This document shows, piece after piece, positions 26,301-36,739 of a stretch of 64,000 bases of DNA. This DNA is from Pseudochryseolinea flava (GTDB taxonomy: Bacteria; Bacteroidota; Bacteroidia; Cytophagales; Cyclobacteriaceae), in the NCBI RefSeq assembly GCF_003286915.1, contig NZ_QMFY01000013.1, positions 1-64,000 of the forward strand, written 5' to 3'. Under the pieces are notes generated by a model. The model saw nothing but the letters and a program-made list of their open reading frames with translations, was not told the DNA's origin and did no database searches. Both the position numbers and the translations under genes were made by a program. Each line of letters starts with the position of its first letter. Position 1 is the first letter of the stretch.

Positions 26301-27416
26301 CTAGCGCGCAAAGCTTAGATCCCAGTCTTTCCAAAGCGGCTCATACCCTGAACGCGCTATCAACGCGGCAATCTCTTTCGATGAACGTTCATCGCTGATT
26401 TCAAATTGCTCCAATGATGTTGGTTCTACGGCATATCCACCAGGATTTGTCTTGGAGCCCGCACTCATGCTGGTGATGCCGAGAGGAATGATGTTGTTCC
26501 GAAGTTTCTCTGACTCTCGCGTCGAAATGGAAAGTTCTACGTCTTCACAGAAGAGTCTATAGGCGCAAATCATTTGTACTAGGTCGTGGTCCGTTACGAT
26601 TACATTGGGCTCGATAATTCCTTCGGCAGGACGCATACGCGGAAATGATATCGAATATTTGGTTTGCCAATAGGTGCGTTGAAGATAATCCAGATGAAGC
26701 GCGCAAAAGAAAGATTCCGTGCGCCAATCTTCCAGTCCCAACAACACACCAAGACCGATCTTGTGCATACCGGCTTGACCTATGCGATCGGGGGTCTCAA
26801 GACGATAATTAAAATTGGATTTTCTTCCTTTGGGATGATAGGTTTTGTAAACGTCTTGATGATATGTTTCCTGGTACACCAAAACGGAGTGAACGCCAGC
26901 ATCATGTAGCGTTTGATATTCGGCGGTAGAGAGTGGTTGAAATTCAATGGAGATGTTTGCAAATGATTGCTTGATCGCAGCTATTGCCTTCTTGAAGTAG
27001 TCGATGTTCACGTGCGCATCAGATTCGCCCGTTACCAAAAGGATGTGTTTGAATCCATTGTTCAGAATCACGTCAATTTCTTGTCGTATTTCACTTTCGG
27101 TGAGCGTTTTCCTTTTAACACGGTTATCGAAACTAAACCCGCAGTAAGTACAAATATTGTTACACTCATTGCTCAGATACATGGGCGCGAACAGTTGAAT
27201 CGTTTTACCGAATCTTTTCTGTGTTAGCTGTTGACTCATTTGCGCCATCGTCTCCAGGTATGGCAACGCAGCAGGGGAGATGAGCGCTTTAAAATCTTCT
27301 AACGTTCTATGACTGGCATATAACGCACGTTCAACATCGGCATGCGTTTTCGTGGCAATGGAGTGTTGAATATCCTTCCAGCCGTATGTATGAAAGATGT
27401 CGATAAAACTAGTCAT
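26301..27416 (-). CDS. thiH: 2-iminoacetate synthase ThiH
   Basis: The 371-residue protein is a radical SAM enzyme with the CxxxCxxC cluster motif in [12 protein letters not shown]. It also has ThiH-specific stretches ([45 protein letters not shown]). ThiH cleaves tyrosine to dehydroglycine (2-iminoacetate) and p-cresol for thiazole formation. It is the last gene of the thiamin operon and overlaps thiG by 8 bp. Its length matches the family. An anaerobic-type ThiH rather than the glycine oxidase ThiO supplies the nitrogen here. Confidence 0.95.
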   Translation of the reverse strand: MTSFIDIFHTYGWKDIQHSIATKTHADVERALYASHRTLEDFKALISPAALPYLETMAQMSQQLTQKRFGKTIQLFAPMYLSNECNNICTYCGFSFDNRVKRKTLTESEIRQEIDVILNNGFKHILLVTGESDAHVNIDYFKKAIAAIKQSFANISIEFQPLSTAEYQTLHDAGVHSVLVYQETYHQDVYKTYHPKGRKSNFNYRLETPDRIGQAGMHKIGLGVLLGLEDWRTESFFCALHLDYLQRTYWQTKYSISFPRMRPAEGIIEPNVIVTDHDLVQMICAYRLFCEDVELSISTRESEKLRNNIIPLGITSMSAGSKTNPGGYAVEPTSLEQFEISDERSSKEIAALIARSGYEPLWKDWDLSFAR

Positions 27417-28179
27417 GAAGAAATGCTGTTAGAGGACTAGACGCTACGGCATGTTTAATTGGTGTTGCCAACTTGGCTTCATAGGCGATTCGCCCCGCCT
27501 CAACGGACAGGCTAAACGCACGCGCCATGGCTACAGGGTCACCGGCAACGGCGATAGCAGTATTTACGAGAACAGCGTCGGCGCCCATTTCCATTGCAGC
27601 AGCAGCATGCGACGGTGTTCCAATACCGGCATCGATCACAACGGGTACTTTACTTTGTTCGATTATAATTTCTAAGAAGTCGGCGGTTTTTAATCCTTTA
27701 TTACTTCCGATCGGTGATCCGAGTGGCATCACGGCGGCTGTACCAGCATCTTCAAGTTGTTTGCAAAGCACAGGGTCAGCATGAATGTACGGAAGAACAA
27801 CAAAGCCGAGTTTCGCGAGCTCTTCGGTGGCCTTCAAAGTTTCGCGTGCATCCGGCAGTAAATATTTCGGATCAGGATGTATTTCCAACTTCAACCAATT
27901 TGTTTCCAACGCTTCGCGTGCGAGTTGCGCTGCGAACACAGCCTCTTTGGCATTCCGTGCACCGGAAGTATTTGGCAAAAGATTGATACCGGGATGTTGC
28001 AATGAAACAACCATACCGTCAGTATCTGTTTCCAAGTCCATACGTTTTAGTGCGACCGTAACAAGCTCACTTCCGCTGGCGAGAACAGCGTCGCGCATTT
28101 GGGTGAGTGAACCAAATTTTCCTGTGCCCAGAAATAAACGGGAGTGAAATTCCTTTCCGGCAATGCTAAGTGGTTGCAT
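27409..28179 (-). CDS. thiG: Thiazole synthase ThiG
   Basis: The 256-residue protein has the ThiG signature: [36 protein letters not shown] with the Schiff-base lysine, [14 protein letters not shown], and [30 protein letters not shown]. It condenses deoxyxylulose phosphate, iminoacetate and the ThiS thiocarboxylate to the thiazole phosphate. It overlaps thiE by 14 bp and thiH by 8 bp, so the block is tightly coupled. Confidence 0.96.
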   Translation of the reverse strand: MQPLSIAGKEFHSRLFLGTGKFGSLTQMRDAVLASGSELVTVALKRMDLETDTDGMVVSLQHPGINLLPNTSGARNAKEAVFAAQLAREALETNWLKLEIHPDPKYLLPDARETLKATEELAKLGFVVLPYIHADPVLCKQLEDAGTAAVMPLGSPIGSNKGLKTADFLEIIIEQSKVPVVIDAGIGTPSHAAAAMEMGADAVLVNTAIAVAGDPVAMARAFSLSVEAGRIAYEAKLATPIKHAVASSPLTAFLHD

Positions 28180-28798
28180 ATAATCTTTGATTCAAAAGTT
28201 GAATAAGTTCTAATTTGTTTTGATGTTTTGTGATCATACCTGACACGGCAATACCATATACACCGCAGCGCATCAGTTCTTCAAGATCATCTGCGAGAAT
28301 TCCACCGATGGCATAGACAGGCATTTGGATATCATGAACCTGCATCGAATGCATGATCGCCTGATATCCCGATAGACCGAGGATTGGACTTAACTTCTCT
28401 TTTGTCGAAGTGAAGCGATAAGGACCAACACCAACATAATCACATTTTTCGTGCGCGCGCTTGAAGACGTCTTGCAAAGTGTTCGCAGTGCCGCCGATAA
28501 TTTTATGACTACCAATAATATTGCGTGCCTGTTCTATCGGCATATCCGTCAATCCAAGATGTACACCATCAGCGTCGACTTCCATGGCAAGTTTCGGATC
28601 GTCGTTCAGAATGAATGTCGCTGCATATTGTTCGCAGTGCCGCTTCACTTGTGCAGCCGTGGTTTGCAGTACTTCTTCACTCGTGTTTTTGAAACGCAAT
28701 TGGATCCATTGGCAACCGGCGTCGAGCGCATGGCGTATGTTGTCGATTTGTTCGTGCGACGATACACCTTGAGATATGTATTGTAAGCGATTAAGCAT
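28166..28798 (-). CDS. thiE: Thiamin phosphate synthase ThiE
   Basis: The 210-residue TIM-barrel protein has [39 protein letters not shown], the diphosphate-binding [19 protein letters not shown] and [11 protein letters not shown]. These are the conserved ThiE motifs for coupling HMP-PP and thiazole phosphate to thiamin phosphate. It overlaps both neighbours by a few bases. A shorter, more diverged relative is encoded two genes upstream. Confidence 0.93.
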   Translation of the reverse strand: MLNRLQYISQGVSSHEQIDNIRHALDAGCQWIQLRFKNTSEEVLQTTAAQVKRHCEQYAATFILNDDPKLAMEVDADGVHLGLTDMPIEQARNIIGSHKIIGGTANTLQDVFKRAHEKCDYVGVGPYRFTSTKEKLSPILGLSGYQAIMHSMQVHDIQMPVYAIGGILADDLEELMRCGVYGIAVSGMITKHQNKLELIQLLNQRLYATT

Positions 28799-29529
28799 AG
28801 TGATATCCTAGTAAAGATGTGTTACTGCTGAGGAATTTTTCGGTGTATGCTTTCCCTTCAAAGCATGATTGCGCCAACGATAAACCGCGCGTGAGATTGG
28901 CTGCGATGGCGGCAGAAAGAACACATCCCGATCCATGTTTTGCAGATGTTTTTTTGTTTGATCCTGTTATCGCATGCGCTTCACCTTTGATAAAGAGATG
29001 GTCAACGAAGTGATGAGCGTCATCGAGATGACCGCCCTTTAAAAGCACGTTGCAATAACGAGAAAGTTGCTGTGCGCCTCGGATACTATCAACATCTTCG
29101 GTAAGCACTTGAACTTCATGAGCGTTCGGTGTAAGCAGGTAAACCAGACGCAATAATTTTTCAAGTTTTGTTTTCTCACCCGGGGTAACGAACGTGAATC
29201 CCGTGCTGGAACGTAAGACAGGATCGACAACAATTTTTGCGGTTGGATTTTTTTTCTTGATTAAATGAATGATCTCAGAGAGATATTGAAATGAAGGTAC
29301 GATGCCGGTCTTCACAACATTAATGGGATACGCTTCCATTAATGTGTCGATGTCACGGAGTACCTCGTGTAACGGTGTCCAACGAATAGCGTGGAATGTA
29401 TCCGCTGTTTGTAGCGTAGAAGCGGTGCAAACAGAAAGTCCATAGACGCGGTGTTGCTCGAAGGTTTTGATGTCTGCAAGTATACCTGCACCTCCCGACG
29501 GATCGAGTCCTGCGACAGTCATCACATAA

Positions 29530-29546
<17 letters not shown>
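28791..29546 (-). CDS. thiD: Hydroxymethylpyrimidine (phosphate) kinase ThiD
   Basis: The start at 29546 (MQDARNYVMTVAGLDPSGGAG) is chosen because it gives the normal ThiD N-terminus and 251 residues. The frame is open further upstream to 29633 but that part is not family-like. Motifs are GLDPSGGAGI for the anion hole, VKTGIVPS, VVDPVLRSSTGF, LTPNAHE and the GSGCVLSAAIAANLTRG phosphate loop. ThiD phosphorylates HMP and HMP-P. It overlaps the upstream TenI/ThiE-like gene by 17 bp and thiE by 8 bp. Confidence 0.93.
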
Positions 29547-31976
<2,430 letters not shown>

Positions 31977-31979
31977 CTA

Positions 31980-32189
31980 CTATCCGCCTTGTGTTGCTTT
32001 GATGATGATGATTTTATCTTGCCGTTGAATGCGATGATGTTGCCATTCGCTGCGAGGGATCACGGTGTTGTTGATCGCAAGAGCAATACCTTTTTGCCGT
32101 TCTGGAATTTCCAAATTGAGCAATTGCTGAACAGACAGGCTATCGTAGCCTTCGAAGATTTTTAGCGTGTTGTTGATTGTAATCTCCAT
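31980..32189 (-). CDS. thiS: Sulfur carrier protein ThiS
   Basis: The 69-residue ubiquitin-fold protein has the typical start MEITINNTLKIFEGYDSLSVQQLL and the required C-terminal GlyGly (KATQGG) that is adenylated and thiocarboxylated. It is the first gene behind the TPP riboswitch. The adenylating partner ThiF is not encoded in this window, so activation must use a homologue elsewhere. Confidence 0.94.
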   Translation of the reverse strand: MEITINNTLKIFEGYDSLSVQQLLNLEIPERQKGIALAINNTVIPRSEWQHHRIQRQDKIIIIKATQGG

Positions 32190-32237
32190 TCCATAAATAG
32201 TTGCGCTTTAGGAATGGCATAGAGAAATGACCATCTC

Positions 32238-32322
32238 GACTTTTCCCTTCGGCAGTACTAACTGCATCAGGTTCAAAGGGTATTATCTCAGTCCTACGTA
32301 AGCAGGACACCCCTAAAGCGAT
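32238..32322 (-). promoter_or_regulatory. TPP riboswitch (THI element)
   Basis: On the minus strand the leader reads GGGGTGTCCTGC, then CTGAGATAATACCC, then TTTGAACCTGATGCAGTTAG, then TACTGCCGAAGGGAA. These are the conserved core segments of the TPP aptamer in correct order. It lies about 50-130 bp upstream of thiS. Binding of thiamin pyrophosphate is expected to shut the whole thi operon. The expression platform cannot be defined by eye, but the short distance to the start suggests translational control. Confidence 0.96.
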
Positions 32323-32323
32323 G

Positions 32324-32353
32324 TAAACATAATAAAAAAAGTCACGTCGTCAA
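32324..32353 (-). promoter_or_regulatory. Promoter of the thiamin operon
   Basis: On the minus strand TTG (complement of 32351-32353) is followed after 19 bp by TATGTTTA (complement of 32324-32331), seven of eight to TAnnTTTG. The riboswitch begins a few bases downstream, as expected. Confidence 0.6.
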
Positions 32354-32468
32354 GTGTTATCCACTTCACACGTTCATGACGACGGTATAAAACGCGTAAA
32401 ATTTTTAGCGTGGTAACATATGAATTACGTAGAAATAGCGTTGAATTAGGCACTAACCCCGATGTTGT

Positions 32469-33197
32469 ATGAAATCTTGCGTTGTGTTTAACCTCCGGAA
32501 ATTTTACTGGCTTTCATTGTGTCTACTCCTCTTTGCTTGCGCTAAACCTCTCGCTGTTTCACATCTTTCTCCGGAGGGTATTGCGTTGACGAAGAAGAAG
32601 GGATATGGAATGCCCACGCATAATTTCTTTTCGCGATTTATCTGCTTCGATAGAAAATGTCTCAAGAAAGCTGCTTGGGTGAAGAGTCAGAAGAAACATC
32701 GCTTTAAAGGATACAAAAATCCACACGGGCTTCCGTCGTATCACGATCGTCGTACAATAAAAAAAGATTCGAGTATCATCGCTGGGCTTCCGGTACCGAC
32801 ACAGCCATCGCCCGAACAAAAAAATGCTGCAGTCAGTCCGCCCGTAAAGCGCGACAGTATTATAACACTCAATGCAATTTTATTTGAACGCGATCATCAC
32901 CGCTTGAAAAAGGAAAGTTATCCGCGCCTTGATTCTGTTGTGAATTACTTAAAGGCAAATGCATCGTTGAAAGTGAGCATTTACGGCCATGCCGACAATC
33001 AAGGGACTGAACAATATAATTTGCGTTTGTCCGAGAAGCGCGCAGAATCCGTTGCCATTTATTTTGTCGACAACGGTGTGGCTAGTGAACGAGTCGACTT
33101 TGATGGGTTCGGTAGTGCGAAGCCTGTGGGTGACAATACCACGTTTTTAGGAAGGCAAATGAACCGAAGGGTTGAAATCGTGATTCATCGGAAATAA
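32469..33197 (+). CDS. OmpA-family outer membrane lipoprotein
   Basis: The 242-residue protein has a lipoprotein signal (LCLLLFAC, Cys near residue 24), a basic low-complexity linker (about 45-110), and a C-terminal OmpA domain (about 125-240): ITLNAILFERDHHRLKKESYPRLDSVVNYL, KVSIYGHADNQGTEQYNLRLSEKRAESVAIYF, NRRVEIVI. OmpA domains bind peptidoglycan (the Asp and Arg in NxxLSxxRA are present). It would tie the outer membrane to the wall. It is a single gene between the thi operon and the sulfatase locus. Confidence 0.87.
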   Translation: MKSCVVFNLRKFYWLSLCLLLFACAKPLAVSHLSPEGIALTKKKGYGMPTHNFFSRFICFDRKCLKKAAWVKSQKKHRFKGYKNPHGLPSYHDRRTIKKDSSIIAGLPVPTQPSPEQKNAAVSPPVKRDSIITLNAILFERDHHRLKKESYPRLDSVVNYLKANASLKVSIYGHADNQGTEQYNLRLSEKRAESVAIYFVDNGVASERVDFDGFGSAKPVGDNTTFLGRQMNRRVEIVIHRK

Positions 33198-33252
33198 TCG
33201 GGAACATACGCTACATGTAAAAATTTTAAGCACGTAGCGTATGTATTGAGGT

Positions 33253-34860
33253 TTATTGTCCAGGAATGACCATCGGTTGCGTTGGTTTAATTTTTTCGTA
33301 GTCGACTACGCCGGTGCGTTCTGCCCACTTGAAGTATTGCGCGGAGAGATCGTTTACAACATCAGGAAATTTTCCGGCCACATCAGTTGTTTCGCCACGA
33401 TCTGTTTCTAAATCATATAATTCCCAAGCATACGCTGGATACGTCGACACAATTTTCCATTTTCCTTTACGAACCGCCCTGTTTCCAGCACGCTCCCAAA
33501 AGATTGGCTCCTCACGCGGTGTTACAGTAGCCGTACCGTTGAGCACAGGCAATAAACTTTTTCCAACAAGATTATTTGTGGTGATGCCGTTAAATTTCTG
33601 TGGATAAGTAGCGCCTGCCAATGCATAGAAAGTCGGCGCCAGGTCGATTAAGTGCGCCGTGCCTTGTACGATTGTTCCTGCTTTGATAAGTTTCGGATAC
33701 CATGCGATGAAAGGCGAACTGATGCCTCCTTCGTGCATATTGTTTTTGTATTGACGATGCGGCGTATTCGATACGTATGCCCAGTTCTGTTCTTGGTAGT
33801 CGTACGACCCCGGTGTTCCAATCGGGCCGGTATTGCGTTGTGGTTTCCGGTTGCTATTCGAGAAACCACCTTGCGCGCCGTTGTCGGATATAAAGACGAT
33901 CAATGTATTGTCATCTTTTTTGAGCTCTTTTAACGTCGACAAAATTCTCGTGATACTTTGATCCACGCGATCGATCATTGCTGCATAAACTTCCATCTTA
34001 CTTTTCCAGAGATGCTTTTGGTCGTATGTAAGATTTGCCCACAACGGAACGTCTTTATCTCGCACCGCGATGTGTTGATTATCACTCAATATACCAAGTT
34101 CTTTTTGACGCTTCAGTCGTTCTGCTCGGAGTGAATCCCACCCGATGTCATAACGACCTTTGTATTTTGCAATGTCTTCAGGCAATGCTTGCAGTGGCCA
34201 ATGCGGTGCGTTAAAAGCAACGTACAAGAAGAACGGTTTATTTTCTTTCTGCTGCTCCTTTAGAAAACCAATCGCGTTGTCTGTGATTTTATCGGTGAGG
34301 TATTCACCAGGTTTAAGTTTTTCTTTCTGATTGTTTTTCACCAAGATTACAGGTGGAGCTTGTCCGTAATCACCGATGTCGAAGAAATTACTTGCACCAG
34401 GAATGAAGCCGTAGAATTTGTCGAAGCCACGTTGGTTCGGCCAGCATAAACTATCTTTTCCCAGATGCCATTTTCCTGACATCAACGTGCTGTAGCCATT
34501 TTGTTTGAGTACTTCTGCCAGCGTAAGCGACTCTTTATTAAGATAACCTTGATAGGGTGGAAGCCCCAGGTTAATATCAAAATATCCGATACCAGCGCGG
34601 TGAGGGTATTGTCCTGTCATCAAAGAGGCGCGTGTTGGGGCGCAAATGGAGTTGTTATAAAATTCTTTGAAACGAATTCCTTCTGCCGCAAGTTTATCGA
34701 GCGTAGGTGTCTTAATTTCTGATCCATAAGAACCAATATCACTGTAGCCCATATCGTCGACCATAATTAAAATGATATTTGGCTTCGTCGTTTTTTGTGA
34801 AAACGATGTCGTTGTGCTAGCAATGACGCAGCACATCAATAGAAGAAATTTTCTCGTCAT
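33253..34860 (-). CDS. Arylsulfatase-family sulfatase
   Basis: The start at 34860 (MTRKFLLLMCCVIASTTTSFSQ) gives a signal peptide and 535 residues. The upstream open frame to 34989 would read into the FGE gene region and lacks family character. The sulfatase signature C73-A-P-T-R is present, with Cys73 to be converted to formylglycine. Metal-site motifs MVDDMGYSD and FISDNGAQGG are also present. It hydrolyses sulfate esters outside the cytoplasm. It lies 38 bp after the FGE gene, so modifier and substrate are co-expressed. It is the last gene of the leftward arm of the sulfur locus. Confidence 0.9.
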   Translation of the reverse strand: MTRKFLLLMCCVIASTTTSFSQKTTKPNIILIMVDDMGYSDIGSYGSEIKTPTLDKLAAEGIRFKEFYNNSICAPTRASLMTGQYPHRAGIGYFDINLGLPPYQGYLNKESLTLAEVLKQNGYSTLMSGKWHLGKDSLCWPNQRGFDKFYGFIPGASNFFDIGDYGQAPPVILVKNNQKEKLKPGEYLTDKITDNAIGFLKEQQKENKPFFLYVAFNAPHWPLQALPEDIAKYKGRYDIGWDSLRAERLKRQKELGILSDNQHIAVRDKDVPLWANLTYDQKHLWKSKMEVYAAMIDRVDQSITRILSTLKELKKDDNTLIVFISDNGAQGGFSNSNRKPQRNTGPIGTPGSYDYQEQNWAYVSNTPHRQYKNNMHEGGISSPFIAWYPKLIKAGTIVQGTAHLIDLAPTFYALAGATYPQKFNGITTNNLVGKSLLPVLNGTATVTPREEPIFWERAGNRAVRKGKWKIVSTYPAYAWELYDLETDRGETTDVAGKFPDVVNDLSAQYFKWAERTGVVDYEKIKPTQPMVIPGQ

Positions 34861-34898
34861 GTTATTTTTGAAATTATATTTTTTGGAAGCGCTTTTAC

Positions 34899-35738
34899 TC
34901 AGAGATCTTTTGCGCATCGAAAACCGGCGTGCATCAACGATGACTCCGGTGTGGAGGAAGATCTTCCTTGCACTGTAAAGCCGTGGCACACCAATGGGTC
35001 ACACAAGAACGAACCGCCACGAAGTACGCGTCGCGTAGCAGGATCGAGTTCTTTATCTCGTCCCGTTGGCTCAATACTATCTTCGGTCCACTGCCAAACA
35101 TTTCCACCCATGTCGCTTAAGCCCAATTTGTTTACACCGAAAGCACCCACGGGTGATGTATATTCATAGCCGTCTTCAGCTGTATTGTAAAATGGAAAAC
35201 TTCCTTGCCAAGTATTCGCCTTGTACTTTCCATTCACGATGAGGTTTTGTCCCCACGTGTATTGCTTCGACGTTTGCTCTGCATTTTTTGCTGCGTGTTC
35301 CCATTCCCATTGCGAAGGGAGTCTTTTCCCTTTCCACTTTGCATAGGCTTTCGCATCGTTCCACGAAACTTGTGTGACAGGATGATTATTTTGTGCGCGC
35401 TGTTTGTTCCGGCCCTGTGGGTAGAGATAGTTCGCGCCGTCGAGCAAATCCCAACCTTGTGTTTCCTTGTTAAATATAGCCGCGCTTCCGAACTGTTCTG
35501 CTTCTGTTGTATATTTTGTTGCGCGCACAAATGCATCGAACTCAGCAACCGTTACAAGGTTCTTATCAATAAAAAATGATTTGAGCTTAACTTGTTTTGC
35601 CGCTCTGGTTATCGGATCGTTTGTGATCAGCGTGCCGCCTTTAACCAACGCCATATTTTCGGGTATAGCAATCGGGGTACGACTCGATACAAACGTGATC
35701 AAGATCGCGACTCCCAGCATTAATTTAATGTTTCTCAT
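34899..35738 (-). CDS. Formylglycine-generating enzyme (sulfatase-modifying, SUMF1-like)
   Basis: The 279-residue protein has the FGE-sulfatase fold: MALVKGGTLITND, VTQVSWNDAKAYAKWKGKRLPSQWEWEHAAKN, GGNVWQWTED and a C-terminal GFRCAKD. Two cysteines with the spacing of the aerobic FGE active site (C246 and C251 in SFLCDPLVC) are followed by the RSSSTPESS stretch, so it looks catalytically competent. FGE oxidises the Cys of CxPxR motifs in unfolded sulfatases. A signal-like N-terminus (LMLGVAILITFVSS) suggests periplasmic action or membrane anchoring. It is coupled to the sulfatase and to the binding protein gene 12 bp upstream. Confidence 0.9.
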   Translation of the reverse strand: MRNIKLMLGVAILITFVSSRTPIAIPENMALVKGGTLITNDPITRAAKQVKLKSFFIDKNLVTVAEFDAFVRATKYTTEAEQFGSAAIFNKETQGWDLLDGANYLYPQGRNKQRAQNNHPVTQVSWNDAKAYAKWKGKRLPSQWEWEHAAKNAEQTSKQYTWGQNLIVNGKYKANTWQGSFPFYNTAEDGYEYTSPVGAFGVNKLGLSDMGGNVWQWTEDSIEPTGRDKELDPATRRVLRGGSFLCDPLVCHGFTVQGRSSSTPESSLMHAGFRCAKDL

Positions 35739-35750
35739 ATAACAACTTAC

Positions 35751-36728
35751 CTAATTGGACTTCTTGGTTCTTTTTGTTGCAGTGGTTGGCGTTAACGTAC
35801 ATGATGCGCTGCTTGTCTTGAAATTTGCTGAGACCTTTTTTCGCTGAGTATTCAATATGTTCTGTTCAACACCAAGGAAGCCTAGCGCGTGATTGTACTG
35901 TTGGCCTTTCGTGAGAACCCATAGCAAGAAAATTCCAGCGGCGTCGTTTTGTTTGCTTTTGTCGAACACGGCATTCACGTTTTCGGTTACGAATTTTGGA
36001 TGATTCGTTTTTTCTATGAAAGTGATGAGCTCATCAAGCGATTCATAAACTTGTTCATCTTTGTCTACATGCCCGTTCTCGTTGAGATCAAGTGGAATGA
36101 CCGCTAGGCCTTCCGTTACTTTTCGGGTGTTTACATCATATGTAAATCCTAAGTTGTTGAACGAAATACCATTCACGTCTTCTTTCACAGCCTTTGCTAA
36201 ATCCTGATCATCACCCTTTACACCGACGCCTTGGATAGATTTTGGATCGTTGCCATAATGCTTCGCGAAAGTAATGGCAGCACATGCTGGCCTTTCGCGT
36301 GTGTAGAGTGTGATTGGTGATTGTGATGCTGTCAAGAAATTCGGTTTGTCGCTTGAGAAATACAATGCATTAAGATCGGACGCTGTGAACCCTTTTGCTT
36401 GTAACGCGGCGAGTCCTTCACGTTTGTTATTAGCAACGGGTAATTGTACATAGCGCGTGATGCTCACAAATTCCTTTGGCTCGGCAAGGTCGCCATCAAC
36501 AATACTATACGCCGCAAGGTTTAAATCAATACTGTCGGCAGGAGATTGTTGTGCGATGGTTACTTTTATCGACGGATAGTCTTTATTGAATTCAGCAATC
36601 CACTTCCTAACGAGAGGATAAGTAAGTCTCGTACCTTTAACTTTTACAAGACCTTCATGTTGTTTCTGCCCGAACAGACTCGTAGCAATGCTGATGATGA
36701 GAATTGATGTGAATAGGTATCGTTTCAT
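35751..36728 (-). CDS. Periplasmic substrate-binding-like protein (PstS-type fold)
   Basis: The 325-residue protein has a signal peptide (MKRYLFTSILIISIATSLFGQ) and the PBP/PstS-like type II fold (VKVKGTRLTYPLVRKWIAEFNKDYP, ISITRYVQLPVAN-type segment, PACAAITFAKHYG, NGISFNNLGFTYD). It is paralogous to the 309-residue protein on the other arm: RLTYPLV versus RFSYPLV, ARKY/LAKYYG, and a C-terminal LLWVLTKGQQYNHALGFL versus LQWILNNGQDSLHAFGFL. No ABC permease is present, so it probably works with the TonB receptor. Its only Met is the initiator. Confidence 0.8.
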   Translation of the reverse strand: MKRYLFTSILIISIATSLFGQKQHEGLVKVKGTRLTYPLVRKWIAEFNKDYPSIKVTIAQQSPADSIDLNLAAYSIVDGDLAEPKEFVSITRYVQLPVANNKREGLAALQAKGFTASDLNALYFSSDKPNFLTASQSPITLYTRERPACAAITFAKHYGNDPKSIQGVGVKGDDQDLAKAVKEDVNGISFNNLGFTYDVNTRKVTEGLAVIPLDLNENGHVDKDEQVYESLDELITFIEKTNHPKFVTENVNAVFDKSKQNDAAGIFLLWVLTKGQQYNHALGFLGVEQNILNTQRKKVSANFKTSSASCTLTPTTATKRTKKSN

Positions 36729-36739
36729 GGTGATGAGAT

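Noticed and set aside
27451-28147. Plus-strand open frames across thiG
   Set aside because: They are antisense shadows of a clearly conserved gene, with no signal, motif or ribosome binding site.
34861-34989. Longer N-terminus for the 33.2-kb sulfatase
   Set aside because: The extension would overlap the end of the FGE gene and hide the signal peptide that starts at 34860.
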